The translations under genes were made by a program, and so were the position numbers. A stretch of 64,000 bases of DNA, taken from NCBI GenBank assembly GCA_037179385.1, contig CM074184.1:10744001-10808000 (forward strand), given 5' to 3'. The notes below the pieces were generated by a model. The model saw nothing but the letters and a program-made list of their open reading frames with translations. It had not been told where the DNA came from and searched no databases. The first letter of the stretch is position 1. The number at the start of each line of letters is the position of its first letter. This stretch comes from Holothuria scabra. Lineage: Eukaryota > Echinodermata > Holothuroidea > Aspidochirotida > Holothuriidae. This document shows positions 25,500 through 37,850 of the stretch, piece after piece.

Positions 25500-27362
25500 C
25501 ACTGTTACTTTATCAAAATACTTTATATGACTTATTCGGCTTCAAGATAACATAGTAGAAGATTCGATGGAAGTGTAAATTATTTCAACATCCACAGAAC
25601 AATGTTAATTTCCCCGCAGAGTGTTTTGCAACAGAACACAACTTCAGTAATGAATCATCGTTACAGTGGTTAACTTTTTCTTCTCTCCCCCGTAGCAAAG
25701 GATTACAACATGATCATTGCAAGCTATAATGGGGGTTCCGGGAATTGATCCCCGTGATTCAAGCTGAATGAAACACAAGGCAGTAACAATGCAGAAAGTG
25801 ATCACTGTATAAACCGATAAACTTGCAGATGGTTGACTGGTTGAGGCGCAAATATTGTATAGCCCACAATTTCGCAACTGGAGCCCTCAAAACTATTTTC
25901 TCCAAAAAGGGAGGGGTACACCCCTGCCTTTAAATCTCTACATTATTCCTCACTAGGTCACTCCACCCCCCCCCCCCCCCCGCGACTCATTCCTGGCTTT
26001 GAATACAGCATTGCCGCCATGACAGCCTGGGAACTTCTATCAGTGGTCTATACTGGGCCATATCTAGAGTGGGTCCGTACCACTCCAGCCCGATATGTTT
26101 CTTCCTACTTTTTGTACTTACGGGATGGTAGTGAAATATAACAATGTTCATGGTCCTTGGCGACAGAGTGTATGAGTCAATAAAATAATACTCTCGTTGT
26201 AATTGTTACAATTAATTACTTAATTTACGAGTATACAGCATCTTGATGAAATCAGTGGGACTTGGGTGTGTAGGCTACTTGGCTGAGCAATAGATCTACC
26301 TGTACAATAGACATAGGTCTATAATGAGAACAATAGTACGGGTTGCATTCAGCCTAGTCACAACCGTGTTAGCCGAAGATAGGCCTATGAAGTTTAGGAA
26401 GTAGCACAGGTTTTAATAGGTACTTCCCCGATTTTTTTGCACTCAAGTGCAAAATACACTAATAAACGATACTGACAAGTTGCAAAGAATACTACTTGCA
26501 GTTTGCACCTACCACCATAGCTTGCGCTCATCGTGGCACACGCCCTGAAACTGAGGTCAGTATTTCGCAAATAGGCTTATTTGCAATGTACGGCTCTACA
26601 AAATTGAACCATGCAATTCAAGTGTCTTTATACTCCTTAAGAGAGAAGAAACAGGACCTATGTTCTCCTAAAATGGCCATGGGGAGGGGGACATGTCTAC
26701 AGAATGAATATTTTACGACGAAGTTTGTCTTCCTCCGGCATTGAAGGACCAGTGTCTGGTAGCAAACTTGACTTGATTAAACGGAACCTTCATCACCTTT
26801 CACATAACAAGAAACCACTGAGTGTCTTAAGTATCACAACTGGAACTAGGCGCACACTTTTTGATCAGCATAAATCATCTTAGCTTCCAAAATTAATTTC
26901 GTTAGTGTAACCACTTAAAAGCGGGCTTACAAATTTATAGGCCTATTACGCTACATTATACAAAGTAGTGACCTTCTAAAAAAAAAATCACACACACATA
27001 CACACACACACACACACATACACACACACTCACACAACCATGGGTTATTCGAAATCAGCACAGCACTCTAAAAGGTAAATGGGTTTGTTCACCCCAAAAC
27101 GTGTTGCTGCCGGTGACGGCGTTTCACTGACCCTCAAATGGGCATTTTAGACTTTAAAATGGTATTTAAACCCACATGTAATGAACATTTACACAAATTA
27201 GGCCTATCACAAGAATATGTCAATTTGGGTAAGTATACATTTCTGTGTGATAACTTTGTGAATGTAGAGTTTCGGCGTCCCCTCTACCCATGGGGTTAAC
27301 GGGTGGAACATGATCCTCTTTTTTAAAGTAGAGGGATGTCATACCGCAGTTTGTTCACGTCC
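25500..27362. other. unique sequence between the two hAT copies
   Basis: No gene is recognised. It has a poly-C tract at about 25966-25982 and a CA-rich microsatellite (26988-27042). A short frame at 26496-26744 lacks support. Confidence 0.3.
26988..27042. repeat. CA dinucleotide microsatellite
   Basis: An interrupted CACACA tract with CATA interruptions, about 50 bases, directly following an A run. It is not linked to a hairpin as in the 36-60 kb arrays. Confidence 0.8.
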
Positions 27363-27370
27363 ATTCCTCC

Positions 27371-29317
27371 CAGTGGCGTAGCTACTGGGGGGGGGGGCAG
27401 GGGGGGGGCAAGTTGCCCCCCCTGGAAAAATTTTTGGGGAAATTTGATGAAAATGGGGAAATTTGATGAATCTTCTTATTATTACAAAAATTTCACAAAA
27501 ATTTCTCAAAATTTTTGTTAGAATAAGAAATTGTGAGACATTTCTCATACATAATTCGTATTTTCATGCAACAAATTAACTCAGATTTCGTCAGTGTCGC
27601 ATGAACCGGCCCAATTCGCGTTCCACAGAAATGTCCTCGTCGCGTAGCAGAATGAATGTTCTCTTGTGCTTGTTTACGCACGGGGGTTATGATCAGTGCA
27701 TTTCAGTGCACAGGAAGCTGTTATTCAGGTGATACTTTGGGAATTCATCAGTAAAAGGATGTGAAAACTGACAAGTCACTACCGTCAGACCGTAGACCCC
27801 CGAGGTTGTTATGTTCTTCTACAAGCTAGCAGTAGCTGTACGATTTTACTCTGTGTACATAACGATGGATGGGCTGAAACAATCCATGGCCAACGATAAA
27901 CTTAAAGTTAATCTAGAAGTTAGAATTAACGGGATCCGTTGGCACACTTAGATTTTGTAACTTAGCCTAATCCTTGGTGGCTTGCAAGCTAGTTCGGGAA
28001 AATAGCTTTCTGCTCACTTTGAGTGTAACAATAAATGGACAATGAGTACCCTGTAGCCTTCTACACTAAACAGACTGCTTTTCTCACAGGATATCCTGTG
28101 TGATCGAGCCACTATTAGGCCTCCTTAGTGGCGTGCGAAGGGGAGGCCATTGGGCCATGCCCCCCTCACAGATGCCATTTTTTATTTGTTCTTAAAAATA
28201 CGTAGTCTACCTTTATTAACACAGATTTTACTTCAAAAGATAGCATATGTGGTACCAGATTGCTTAAAAGGACACTCAATTTTTCAAAAATTTTCAAAGG
28301 GGAAGGATTGTCCCTGCAAGGTCTTTCAGTGATGCCATTTTTTTTAATTCCTACAAATAGACCTAGGCAAATTCTGTCAAATTCTCATTTTTTACTTAAA
28401 AAGGTAGACTCTGTTTCCCACTGGTGGCATCGATAAAAAAGACTACATGTTTAGATTCTCTTTACAAGCATTAATACGCTATTTTGACCATCTGAGGGGT
28501 CTGATTTTCGAAATTTTCTCTACGCTCCGCGCCAACCAATGGTGGCGCTTCGCTCGGTCTTTTGGGCAAAATTACACACTTGGGGTAAAATTAGCTCTTA
28601 ACTCTCTGATCACTTTGCAGTTTGCGAACATATTTTGAAGAGAGCATTTTATTGCAATCGACAAAAGGAGAAAGCGACTGGCTAGATTCTTCGTATTAGC
28701 CTGGAAAATGCTATTTCCGGCCATCTAAGGGGTTTGATTTTTCCAAATTTTCTCTACGCTCCGCGCCAACCAATGGTGGCGCTCCGCTTGGATAATCTTT
28801 ATGACAAAATAACATTTTGTGGCCAAGAAAAACCACAAATACCGATCAATGCTCATTTATTTTGACTCCTAAAAGTGTGCAAATTTAAGTTTTTCTTCGT
28901 AAGGTAGCACAAATGGCAAAAAGAAACGCATGTCAAGACACAAAAGTTTCAGTTTTACCCCCATGAACCACCACGATTCAACTTTTAACACTGTTTCTGC
29001 CAAAGTCGAAAATCTAGCACCATTTTGCATGTAGGCTCCTTGAAAACGTCAAAAAATTTCCGGACGCCACTGCGTTAGTACATACAAATAAAACAGATAT
29101 TGTTTACCAAAATAATATACTTTGTTATTTCCGATTGCTTTATGTTGTACTTTAAGATTAAAATGCAGGTAATATTACAAAATGACATGGTAATGTTGTT
29201 ATACTTGAAAGTTTGCATATTTTATATGAAATACATACACATTGACCGGGAAAAGTTTTGGGGAAATTTCATTCCTTTCCCCCCCCCCCCCTGGAAAAAA
29301 TCCTAGCTACGCCACTG
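27371..29317 (+). mobile_element. 2-kb non-autonomous hAT element, copy 2
   Basis: It has the same CAGTGGCGTAGCTAC/CTAGCTACGCCACTG ends as copy 1, and a different perfect 8-bp TSD, ATTCCTCC (27363-27370 and 29318-29325). Compared with copy 1 it lacks about 50 bases before the inner right end (near 29064). Few substitutions separate the copies by eye. Confidence 0.9.
28126..29072 (+). mobile_element. inner hAT-like element nested in the 2-kb hAT (copy 2)
   Basis: It starts TAGTGGCGTGCGAAGGGG and ends in a truncated GACGCCACTG end. It is at the same position as in copy 1, so the nesting came before the amplification of the outer element. Confidence 0.5.
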
Positions 29318-29325
29318 ATTCCTCC

Positions 29326-31722
29326 GACTTTTCTCATATAATTACGAGAATATTCCATGAGTACACAGTGAACATGAAATCTAGAAATGGCACCAAACAG
29401 ATAGGCCTAGGGCCTACCATATTTCATCGCGGTACCGGAAATGCTCTACACAAAACTTAGTGAGGTCCTATGTTTTTCGAGGCCTTTAATTCAACGAGAC
29501 CTGAACCCCTCCTTTCTTTATTTTTGTGATTTTCTCGTGCATCATACTTGGTCAATTCAGCGCAACCCAGCTGTTCTCAGTGCGGAAGGGAGGAGGGGGG
29601 TACAGCTTTTCCAACCAACGCCTTGGAGATGAGGTCTAAAGGAGGAGGGATGTGCGGCTCTTTGTGAAGTATTAAAATCATCTCCCTCTTTGGGAAACTA
29701 TAAATATTGGAGGTCTTAGATTCAATTTGGTACAAATTTTACAGAAAATTGAAATGACTCGTCTGTTATACAAGAATTTTGCATCTATGTCTGTCAATTG
29801 CATTGAGGGCTGGTGATCATACTTTAGCTTTTGTCTTGGTCTTAATCTCCCCAGCCGACATTTTGTTCGCTGCTAATTTGTGTCGGCATTATGCTTTTGA
29901 GAACTTGTCGATGACCCAGTAAGTGAATTTCATGGGCAATTAAGTACTGTGAAAGATGTATTTATCTTATAGATTGATTTTTAAGTGCTCTTTGCTTGTG
30001 GGGTTGTGTACATTTATAGTAAAAAGCCATTGCACCGCGAAGGTAGGCCTTTTACTAGTTTCCTTACCTGTACTTCGAGAGTAGAATATGTTATATCCGA
30101 GTACAAAACTGTTTAGTGCCTTTTTACGCAGTATTTCCAGAAAATAATATTCCAAACGGGTTCCGTCTTAACTCCGCATATAGTAGTACACGTGAACTGG
30201 ATCTGCTATGTTAAGCGTGGCTTTATTCGACAATAACACATTTCTAAGTAAATCAATTTCGATACACCTGGCTTCCTAAAAGTCCTAGTAGGCCCATTTA
30301 TTGTTAGAACCAAATCAACCCGCATTTTTATTTGAACAAAGTATACGCGTGACGCAAATAACGGATTACTACTATGGGATGATTTAAGTTTTGTTGGGGA
30401 AGTCTGTTGAAGTAGGATGACCGACTTTATGCGTAGGGGATTTTTTATTTAACCATTGTATTTGCAAGATTAAAGAAAACCTTACACCGTTATTTTTGTG
30501 CAAAATTCGTGGGTAAATTACATCAGTTGAAATAAGGGTACTTTGAAAAAAATATTTCCCACACGACTGCCTCCATTAAGTTGATCACAGGAAAATCGCG
30601 AATCTCTTTGAAAAACGCGTTTAGAAACGTACACCCGTTCTTGAACTGGAATTTACCTCCAACGAATAAACTGGTAAACAATAGATTATGAATCACCACA
30701 TTTTATAAACCACAGCCTTGAAAACGAACATGCCGAGTCTTTGACTGTTTGAGTGTTAAAGTAAACACGAGTCAAAAGAGTCATCGTATGTTTGTGAGAC
30801 TTTAACGGTCGAGTTTAAAAAACAACAACACGCGACTCCGAACCGTCATAGGCTTGGCAAACAAAGGAAGAATGCACACGGCTATCAGTCTGAGTGAACA
30901 AAAGAAACATAAGACCTACGATATTGTACGGAGTCTAAAAAAAGTTTCAAAGAACCTTATAGACGTGCTTGCCTTCATCACTGGGCAATTGTTGGATCAA
31001 ACAATAGACCACTTACAACAGGCCCCGAGTCCAGACAGACCTCGACGATTAGACACAACAAGGGAACATCAATGAAATAGGGCATAAACTTTTGGTAGAA
31101 GAGTGCCTTTGACAGGGTGGCAACTCCCTGTGTGGACATTGACCAGGCAACCCTCTTCATTCGGAAAGGGCTAGATATGAGGAACGAAAAATTGAACGGG
31201 CCGCACTTAATCAACGATCAGCTGATGATTTCAAACCTTTAATTCTGAGGACTTTGAATCGATATCAAGCTTTATTCTCCAAAACATGATGGATCTCAAC
31301 ATAGTTTTGCTGATAAAAAATGAGGGAAACAGGTATAGGTAAAGATTCAAACATTTCAACAAAGGCGTGTGCTTTACAAAGAGGCGTGGGGGGGGGGGGG
31401 GGGGGGTTATAAACGAATCTCTGCCCAAAAAATGTACCTGCTTATTTTCCACTGTAGGCATAGCTACATATCATTGGCTGTCTGAAAATCTGGTGCTCAT
31501 ATTGAAGGAAATTTTGAATCTTTTAGGACATCGTATGGAAAATTCTTTTGGAAATTTTGAGATTTTGTATTGGAGTGCCTATCTTTCTTGTAAGCAAAAT
31601 CAAGACGATCGTCAAGGGGTAGGGTCGAGGGGAGGGGGGCTGATGTTTATTATTCGTTTACTTAAGTACGCTGTTTCATCGTAACGAAATTAAATAAATT
31701 TACAGACGGGGGAAGCTTGCGG
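29326..31722. other. unique intergenic sequence
   Basis: No TIR, array or coherent exon set is seen. A 73-codon plus-strand frame (30854-31075) starting MANKGRMHTAISLSEQKK has protein-like composition, but no splice context or homologue is recognised. A poly-G tract lies at 31387-31407. Confidence 0.3.
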
Positions 31723-31730
31723 AACCCATG

Positions 31731-33037
31731 CAGTGGCGGAGCTGCCATATGGTCAGGGGGTGCGGTCGTCCCCCTCCCCCCGAAGGACCAAAATCGTATG
31801 TCGGCGCCCTTTTTAGGTTTTTAACATACTTTACTCTTGCACCATTATTGGCAAAAGAAATAATTTAAAAGCGTTGTTTTTAAGGCCCAGATATCAAAAT
31901 CCTCAAACAGCCACCAGTAACTGTACTATCTGAATTTTATTCTGATGAAAATGGTCTTCTGTAATATAGGGATAGGTTTTGCCGAAACGTATCTTCATGC
32001 TTAATATGCAGTAACGAATGTTGTCGCTGTGCTAAGTTAATTGCTTCCACGCTAAGCGTGATTATAAGCTTACAAAATTCACCGACTGACATTAAATTCA
32101 TTCTCCGGGCCAATAAAACATGCGCAACAATAATAGAAGTGCAAATAGCCCTCTTGTTGTCGGGGATAATTGTCAACAAAACAATAAAAAGAGTTTATAA
32201 AGATACCAAAACAGCTTCCACAACATTTTTGAAAATCATTTGAAGAGAACATTCAGGTTAAATCCGTTTCCGTTTTCTTGTTTGTCTTGGCTAAAGTTCT
32301 TTCAATGTACTTAATTAATGGTTATTTCAGAGTGATCACGTGGTGTAAATTACGTCAATTAATCGTGTACTAATCTTGATGTCCAGATGACAAAAATGTA
32401 CACCGAACGGTGATTAATTTCCATAACTTTTCCCCCTGCAAGATTGATTGCTATTTAGCTCTAGCAGGCTTAATCTTTATCTTCACAAAGTAGTCCATTA
32501 TAACATTAAAATCTTAAATCGAGACCTGACAATAACACAAAACATAATGACCGCCTTCGTACTATAGAATGTGAAAGAGAGGGATAGAAACATGGGCGTC
32601 CGCGTGTAGGGGCAAGAAAGGAACTTGCCCTCCTCTGGAAAATAAAAAACAGGAAGAAAAATTTACATCAACATTCCTTAACAGTTCCCTCAGTATTTTC
32701 CCTATTTGTAGTATGCAGTAAATAGGCTTTAGAAATGCCATTTCCAGTGACCTGAGGGGCATTTTGTGCTAAAATTTTCAACTCATGGTGGCGCGGAGCT
32801 TTTCCTTCTTACAAGAATTTGTCCCCCCCCCCCCCGACTTTTCTTCTACGGAGGCCCATGGAGAGAAATTTAAACATGTTTTAATAGAAAGTCGCTTCTA
32901 CCAGGTGCGGAAAATCAAATGGAAAGTCTGAAAAGCCGTGGTTTCGATTGTGCTAAGGGCTCAGGGTATTTAATCCTTCGAATCGCCCCTGCAGACCGTT
33001 TTCGCCCCTCTGACCGAAATCCCTGGCTCCGCCACTG
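31731..33037 (+). mobile_element. non-autonomous hAT element, 1307 bp
   Basis: The ends CAGTGGCGGAGC and GCTCCGCCACTG form a perfect 12-bp TIR. The 8-bp TSD is AACCCATG (31723-31730 and 33038-33045). The left 800 bp match 20785-21863 in inverse orientation. A smaller hAT-like element (32591-32860) is nested inside. Its right end is included in the 368-bp triplication. Confidence 0.88.
32591..32860. mobile_element. 270-bp hAT-like MITE nested in the 31.7-kb element
   Basis: It starts CATGGGCGTCCGCGTG and ends with the inverse of CATGGGCCTCCGTAGA. The flanks GATAGAAA and GAGAGAAA differ by one base, a decayed 8-bp TSD. It shares its ends and an internal ATGCC...AGA...GAAAT block with the element at 39189-39465. 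Confidence 0.65.
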
Positions 33038-34068
33038 AACCCATGCTAACCCGATGTTTAATACCTCTGCGTTTGTCCGCATTTCTTAGGTGCAGTGGCC
33101 TTGCTAGTCCCGGGTTGAGGGGAGGCGGGGACTGGCACCCAACCCTTTCCGATTGCTTTAAAATGCGAACACATGTGTTGCAGGAACGTATAACTTGTGT
33201 CGTGCGGGAAGCACGCCGAAATGTTTTTTTAACGTAAACAGTTGAAAATTTGGAAGTTGTACTACTGAAAATTTTGACTTCTGGGTTACCTGTAAGGAAA
33301 TTCGAAAAGTTTTGGGATTATTGAACTAGAATGGTATTTAATCCTTCGAATCGCCCCTGCAGACCGTTTTCGCCCCTCTGACCGAAATCCCTGGCTCCGC
33401 CACTGAACCCATGCTAACCTGATGTTTAATACCTCTGCGTTTGTCCGCATTTCTTAGGTGCAGTGGCCTTGCTAGTCCCGGGTTGAGGGGAGGCGGGGAC
33501 TGGCACCCAACCCTTTCCGATTGCTTTAAAATGCGAACACATGTGTTGCAGGAACGTATAACTTGTGTCGTGCGGGAAGCACGCCGAAATGTTTTTTTAA
33601 CGTAAACAGTTGAAAATTTGGAAGTTGTACTACTGAAAATTTTGACTTCTGGGTTACCTGTAAGGAAATTCGAAAAGTTTTGGGATTATTGAACTAGAAT
33701 GGTATTTAATCCTTCGAATCGCCCCTGCAGACCGTTTTCGCCCCTCTGACCGAAATCCCTGGCTCCGCCACTGAACCCATGCTAACCTGATGTTTAATAC
33801 CTCTGCGTTTGTTCGCATTTCTTAGGTGCAGTGGCCTTGCTAGTCCCGGGTTGAGGGGAGGCGGGGACTGGCACCCAACCCTTTCCGATTGCTTTAAAAT
33901 GCGAACACATGTGTTGCAGGAACGTATAACTTGTGTCGTGCGGGAAGCACGCCGAAATGTTTTTTTAACGTAAACAGTTGAAAATTTGGAAGTTGTACTA
34001 CTGAAAATTTTGACTTCTGGGTTACCTGTAAGGAAATTCGAAAAGTTTTGGGATTATTGAACTAGAAA
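32965..34068. repeat. 368-bp tandem triplication
   Basis: Units start at 32965, 33333 and 33701 (each GGTATTTAATCCTTCGAATC) and are almost identical; only two single-base differences are visible (CTAACCC/CTAACCT and GTCCGC/GTTCGC). Each unit holds the right end of the 31.7-kb hAT, its TSD and about 290 bases of flanking DNA, so the amplification came after the insertion. Confidence 0.92.
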
Positions 34069-34440
34069 GCCAACAGGCTTAGTGATTCCTTGCCGTATGA
34101 TATATCATAGCAAACATGGAAACAAACATGACATGCATGAGATCCCGTACAATTATCCTACTTAATTGAGATATAATACTAGTAAGGTCAAAACTTTTTG
34201 ACCTCATGTGACCCAAAATGACCTTTCGACCCCTTAAAAACAATAGTGATCACCTTACCAACACGTCCATCAACATGAGTAATTCAAAATTAAGCTTAGT
34301 ACAGAATGAGTATGGAAGTACTACCACCATGGTATGAGACCCCTCACAGTTATCCCCCGAAAAATATTATGTCTACAAAGTTTGATCTGTCACCTCAAAC
34401 CTTTGATCTCCACACACAAGAGGAATTTCTCACACAGCTT
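34069..34440 (+). mobile_element. Helentron-like element, 5' part (H1)
   Basis: It begins with AGGCTTAGTGATTCCTTGCC, the same 5' block as at 36995 and 37851, and includes one or two diverged array units (TGACCTTTCGACCCC at about 34212). It may be the 5' end of the element whose 3' part is at 36230-36944, separated by later insertions. Confidence 0.5.
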
Positions 34441-34646
34441 TAATATTCCAGAAAACTGTCTCATTACTTGATAAAGCGGTATTTTGAAACCATTTTTATC
34501 AAAAGTTTGGTCAATGGGGACAGCTCTCCATTCTGAAGTCTCTATGTTTCGACGCCTCTATGTTTGGAAAAGTCTGCATTGAGGTTAGTGTTTAAACAAG
34601 CCCTCATGGACACACTCTCCTACAAGCATTGGATCAAATACTGTGT

Positions 34647-35012
34647 TCTCACATACCCTGCGCTCGAGGTGACACTGTATTACCTCACGCTCGAGTAACG
34701 TGGGAACGCGGGTTAAAGTGGGGTTGGTGTTTAAATTTCAATCCACCTCAAATCACAGGGTTAAGCAGTTTTAAACATCGTGTTTGTTTTAATCAAGCAA
34801 GGTCACAGGTATTTATCGCACTGATGACAGGTATTTTCTTCCATTTTGCTGTAATCGGTGTGTGAAATATTTGGCCTCGTTACTATGGTAACACTCTCCA
34901 ATCAACGAAACACTGGGTACATGAGAACACAGACTGGAAAACACGGGGTTAGCCTGTGGTTTTGTCTGATTGTAAACACAAGTTAACACTGGGTGTTGCG
35001 GGGTATGTGAGA
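34647..35012. mobile_element. TIR element, 366 bp
   Basis: The left end TCTCACATACCCTGC matches the inverse of the right end (TCTCACATACCCCGC), with further partial pairing of GTGACACTG/AGTGTTAACTTG. It has no coding potential and no clear TSD. Confidence 0.5.
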
Positions 35013-36229
35013 CCAAGCCTAAAGAGACATCTGAACAGAGATGTGTAACCTTGGCTATTACTGACGGCAATTTTTGCTTTATGGGGGAAATGCCCCACCC
35101 ATTGTCTATGGTATCCTTTGCAAATTAAAAAAAGCAGATATCCCTATTAATCCATAATTTAACAAGACTTTTAATTCGCCTTTTGTCTACTTATAAAATA
35201 AAAATAAGCTTTCTTCATAGGGTTTATAAGAGTCAATTAACACCACTTATACAGTAAAAAGCTTAAGTCAATTGAGCTGTATGTTTGTATGAGGTAATCC
35301 TTCAGGACACTGTTGGGATAACTGGCAGTCAACTGTGAAAAATTGGGCGAGATAACTGTGACCAAATGGCAAAGAATGGGTCAGTCACAATTTGATTCAC
35401 TCTATTAGGCAATGACAATTCATGTGCGCTAATACCAAATGATCAGTGTAAATTAGGTTCTTTTTTGTAAAACTAATTAACTGTGGTATATCTAATTAAT
35501 CAACTCCCACTTCCAATTAATGCATGCTTGCATGCACATGTCCTCATGAGGACAGTAGGCACAAGGTTTGTCAAATATTAGCACTTTTTGCCACTAAATT
35601 TAATGTTTTCTTCAGGTTTTCTTTAAGGTAATTGAAAAAGCAATGTAGGTACGTTATAAAAGAGATTCTTGTGCATCACACAGAGTACTCTCTGTTCAAA
35701 GTTTATACTTATGAAGTTCCATATCAGTCATCTACTTAGTGTGCACAGAAGCATCTTCTAATATTTTCAGACTATGTCCCTAAATGACCCTTATACAGAC
35801 TGTTTAAACTCACACGTTCCACATCAGTTTCATGAAAATCTATTTACTTGTGGCTGCAAAATCAGCATACCCATGAGCATCGAAGCATGTATGCCAGCCT
35901 GATGAAAAGATTTTGCCTTTTAAGATTTTATATTTTGCTCTGCCCACTTTTTCATGTACAGTATTAATACTTGGAACTTAATGTAATAACAGGGCACAAT
36001 TTCATGCCAGAATCAACATACTGTACAGTAACTACCATGTGATGTGCCTTTTTGTGCACCTTAGACCTTCTTCCTATGAGTTTGCTTCAGTACTTTACAA
36101 ATGCATTTTCAAAATTACCTCACTAAAGAATTTACATAGTGAAGTTAATAAACTGTTCCAAAAAATTATATACCCTATGCCTATTACATTACACATGCCA
36201 AATTATTCTTACCCTTTCACCCTAACTGC
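35013..36229. other. AT-rich sequence, no recognised feature
   Basis: No frame, TIR or array is supported. TGCATGCTTGCATGCA at 35520-35535 is a short inverted repeat of no evident role. Confidence 0.3.
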
Positions 36230-36944
36230 TCATGGATATTAACTTCAACAGTTATATACTCTTTTGAGATATACTGTTTGCAAGGTTTAAATGTTTTGAA
36301 CTCTGATGACCCCAAATAAAAACAATAGGGGTCATCCACTCAATATGGACAATCCACTTAGTAAATATGAGATTCCTGGCAGTTACCTTTCTTGACATAT
36401 GGTGTTTACAAGTTTTTGAGCTTTTCATCTCTGATGACCTCAAATGACCTTTGACCTCCACCAAAAATAGTAGTGATCATCTACTTAATATGGGCAATCC
36501 ACCTGCTATGTATGAGATCCCTCACATTTACCCTTCTTGAGATACAGTGTTTACAAGGTTTTGACCTTTTTCCCTCTGGTGACCCCAAATGACCTTTGAC
36601 CTCCATCAAAAACAATAGGGACCATCTACTCAATATGGACAATCAGCAAGGTAAGTATGAGATTGCTTACATTTTTCCTTCTGGAGATATCGTGTTTACA
36701 AGCAATTTCCAAGGTATTTACATTTTGACCTCTGGTGACCCCAAATGACATTTGACCTCTACCCAAAAAAATAGGGACCATCTACTCAATGTGGACAATC
36801 TACATGCCTAGTTTGAGATCCCTGGGGGTTACCGTTCTTGAGATATCGTGTTTACAAGCAGGCGTCACACACACACATACACACACACACACACACACGA
36901 CATCACCATCGCATAGATTCCTTGCCTGCCTTCGGCAAGGAATC
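36230..36944 (+). mobile_element. Helentron-like element, 3' part with ~145-bp array (H1)
   Basis: About four tandem units, each with GATATNNTGTTTACAAG and TGACCTNTGGTGACC then TGACCTTTGACCTCC, are followed by a CA tract (36866-36899). An 11-bp perfect terminal hairpin (GATTCCTTGCC at 36916-36926, GGCAAGGAATC at 36934-36944) comes next. Array, microsatellite and 3' hairpin that repeats the 5' block in inverse is the known layout of Helentron-associated (Pearl/DINE-like) elements. Confidence 0.6.
36445..36457. promoter_or_regulatory. DR1-type nuclear-receptor motif inside array units
   Basis: TGACCTTTGACCT is a perfect DR1 (two AGGTCA half-sites, one base apart, on the minus strand). Exact copies also occur at 36590-36602, 37670-37682, 38154-38166 and 38759-38771. 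One- or two-base variants recur in nearly every other unit. HNF4/RXR-type receptors bind DR1 in animals; occupancy here is untested. Confidence 0.4.
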
Positions 36945-36994
36945 AAAAATCTGAACTTTCTTCAACACCACCTGAAGATACACTTCAACTAACC

Positions 36995-37846
36995 AGAAAG
37001 CCAAAAGGCGTAGTGATTCCTTGCCGCTAATTTAAGCCTTTTTTCAAATTGACAGTGCTCCGTAATGTTTTTCAAATCGCCGTGCTCCGTAATGTACGCA
37101 CAATGTATACATGCAAGGCATCCGAGCTTCCCACATTGACATCCTGCATGACCTTTGACCACCTAGAACTAGGGTCGTGCTGATGATATCACAACGACGC
37201 ACTACGTGTGAAATTTTGCAGTATCCAAGACTCCACCAAAACAAAAACGATAGGGTTCTTCTTCTCAACATGACAAATCTATATACCAAATATGAAAAGT
37301 GTTGGTCATTCCTACCTTGAGATATTGTGTTTACGAGGTTTTCGGGTTTTGACCACTGGGACCTCAAATGACATTTGACCTCCAAGAAAAACAATAGGGT
37401 TCTTCCTCTCAACATGGCAAATTTATATACCAAATATGAAAAGTGTCGGCCATTCCTAACTTGAGATAGAGCGATTACAAGCAATTTAGGAGGTTTTTGC
37501 AGATTTACCACTGGTGACCTCATATGACCTTGAACATCCACCAAACACAATAGGGTTCTCTCTTTCAACATGGCAAATCCATTGACAAAATATGAAAAGT
37601 TTCGGTCATTCCTAAAGTGAAATACAGCGATTACAAGCTTTTTTGACTTTGACCTCTGGTAACCTCAAATGACCTTTGACCTCCACCAAAAACAACAGGG
37701 TTCTTCCTCTCACCAGGACAAATCTATATACCAAATATGAAAAGTGTTGGTCATTCCTATCTCGAGATATCATGATTACCAGGAAAATGTCACAAACACA
37801 CATACATACAGTATGTATCAGGTGAAACGGATTGACTTTGCTACCA
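36995..37846 (+). mobile_element. Helentron-like element with ~150-bp array (H2)
   Basis: It starts AGAAAGCCAAAAGGCGTAGTG then ATTCCTTGCCG. About four units carry TGACCTTTGACC or close variants. It ends in a short CACACATACATACA tract without the hairpin, so its 3' end is lost. It abuts H3. Confidence 0.6.
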
Positions 37847-37850
37847 TAAC

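Noticed and set aside
30854..31075. 73-codon plus-strand frame starting MANKGRMHTAISLSEQKK
   Set aside because: No promoter, splice or homology support; a frame of this length occurs by chance here.
37044..37571. 175-codon minus-strand frame
   Set aside because: It reads through the ~150-bp Helentron-like array units; the repeated peptide blocks come from the tandem repeat, not from a gene.
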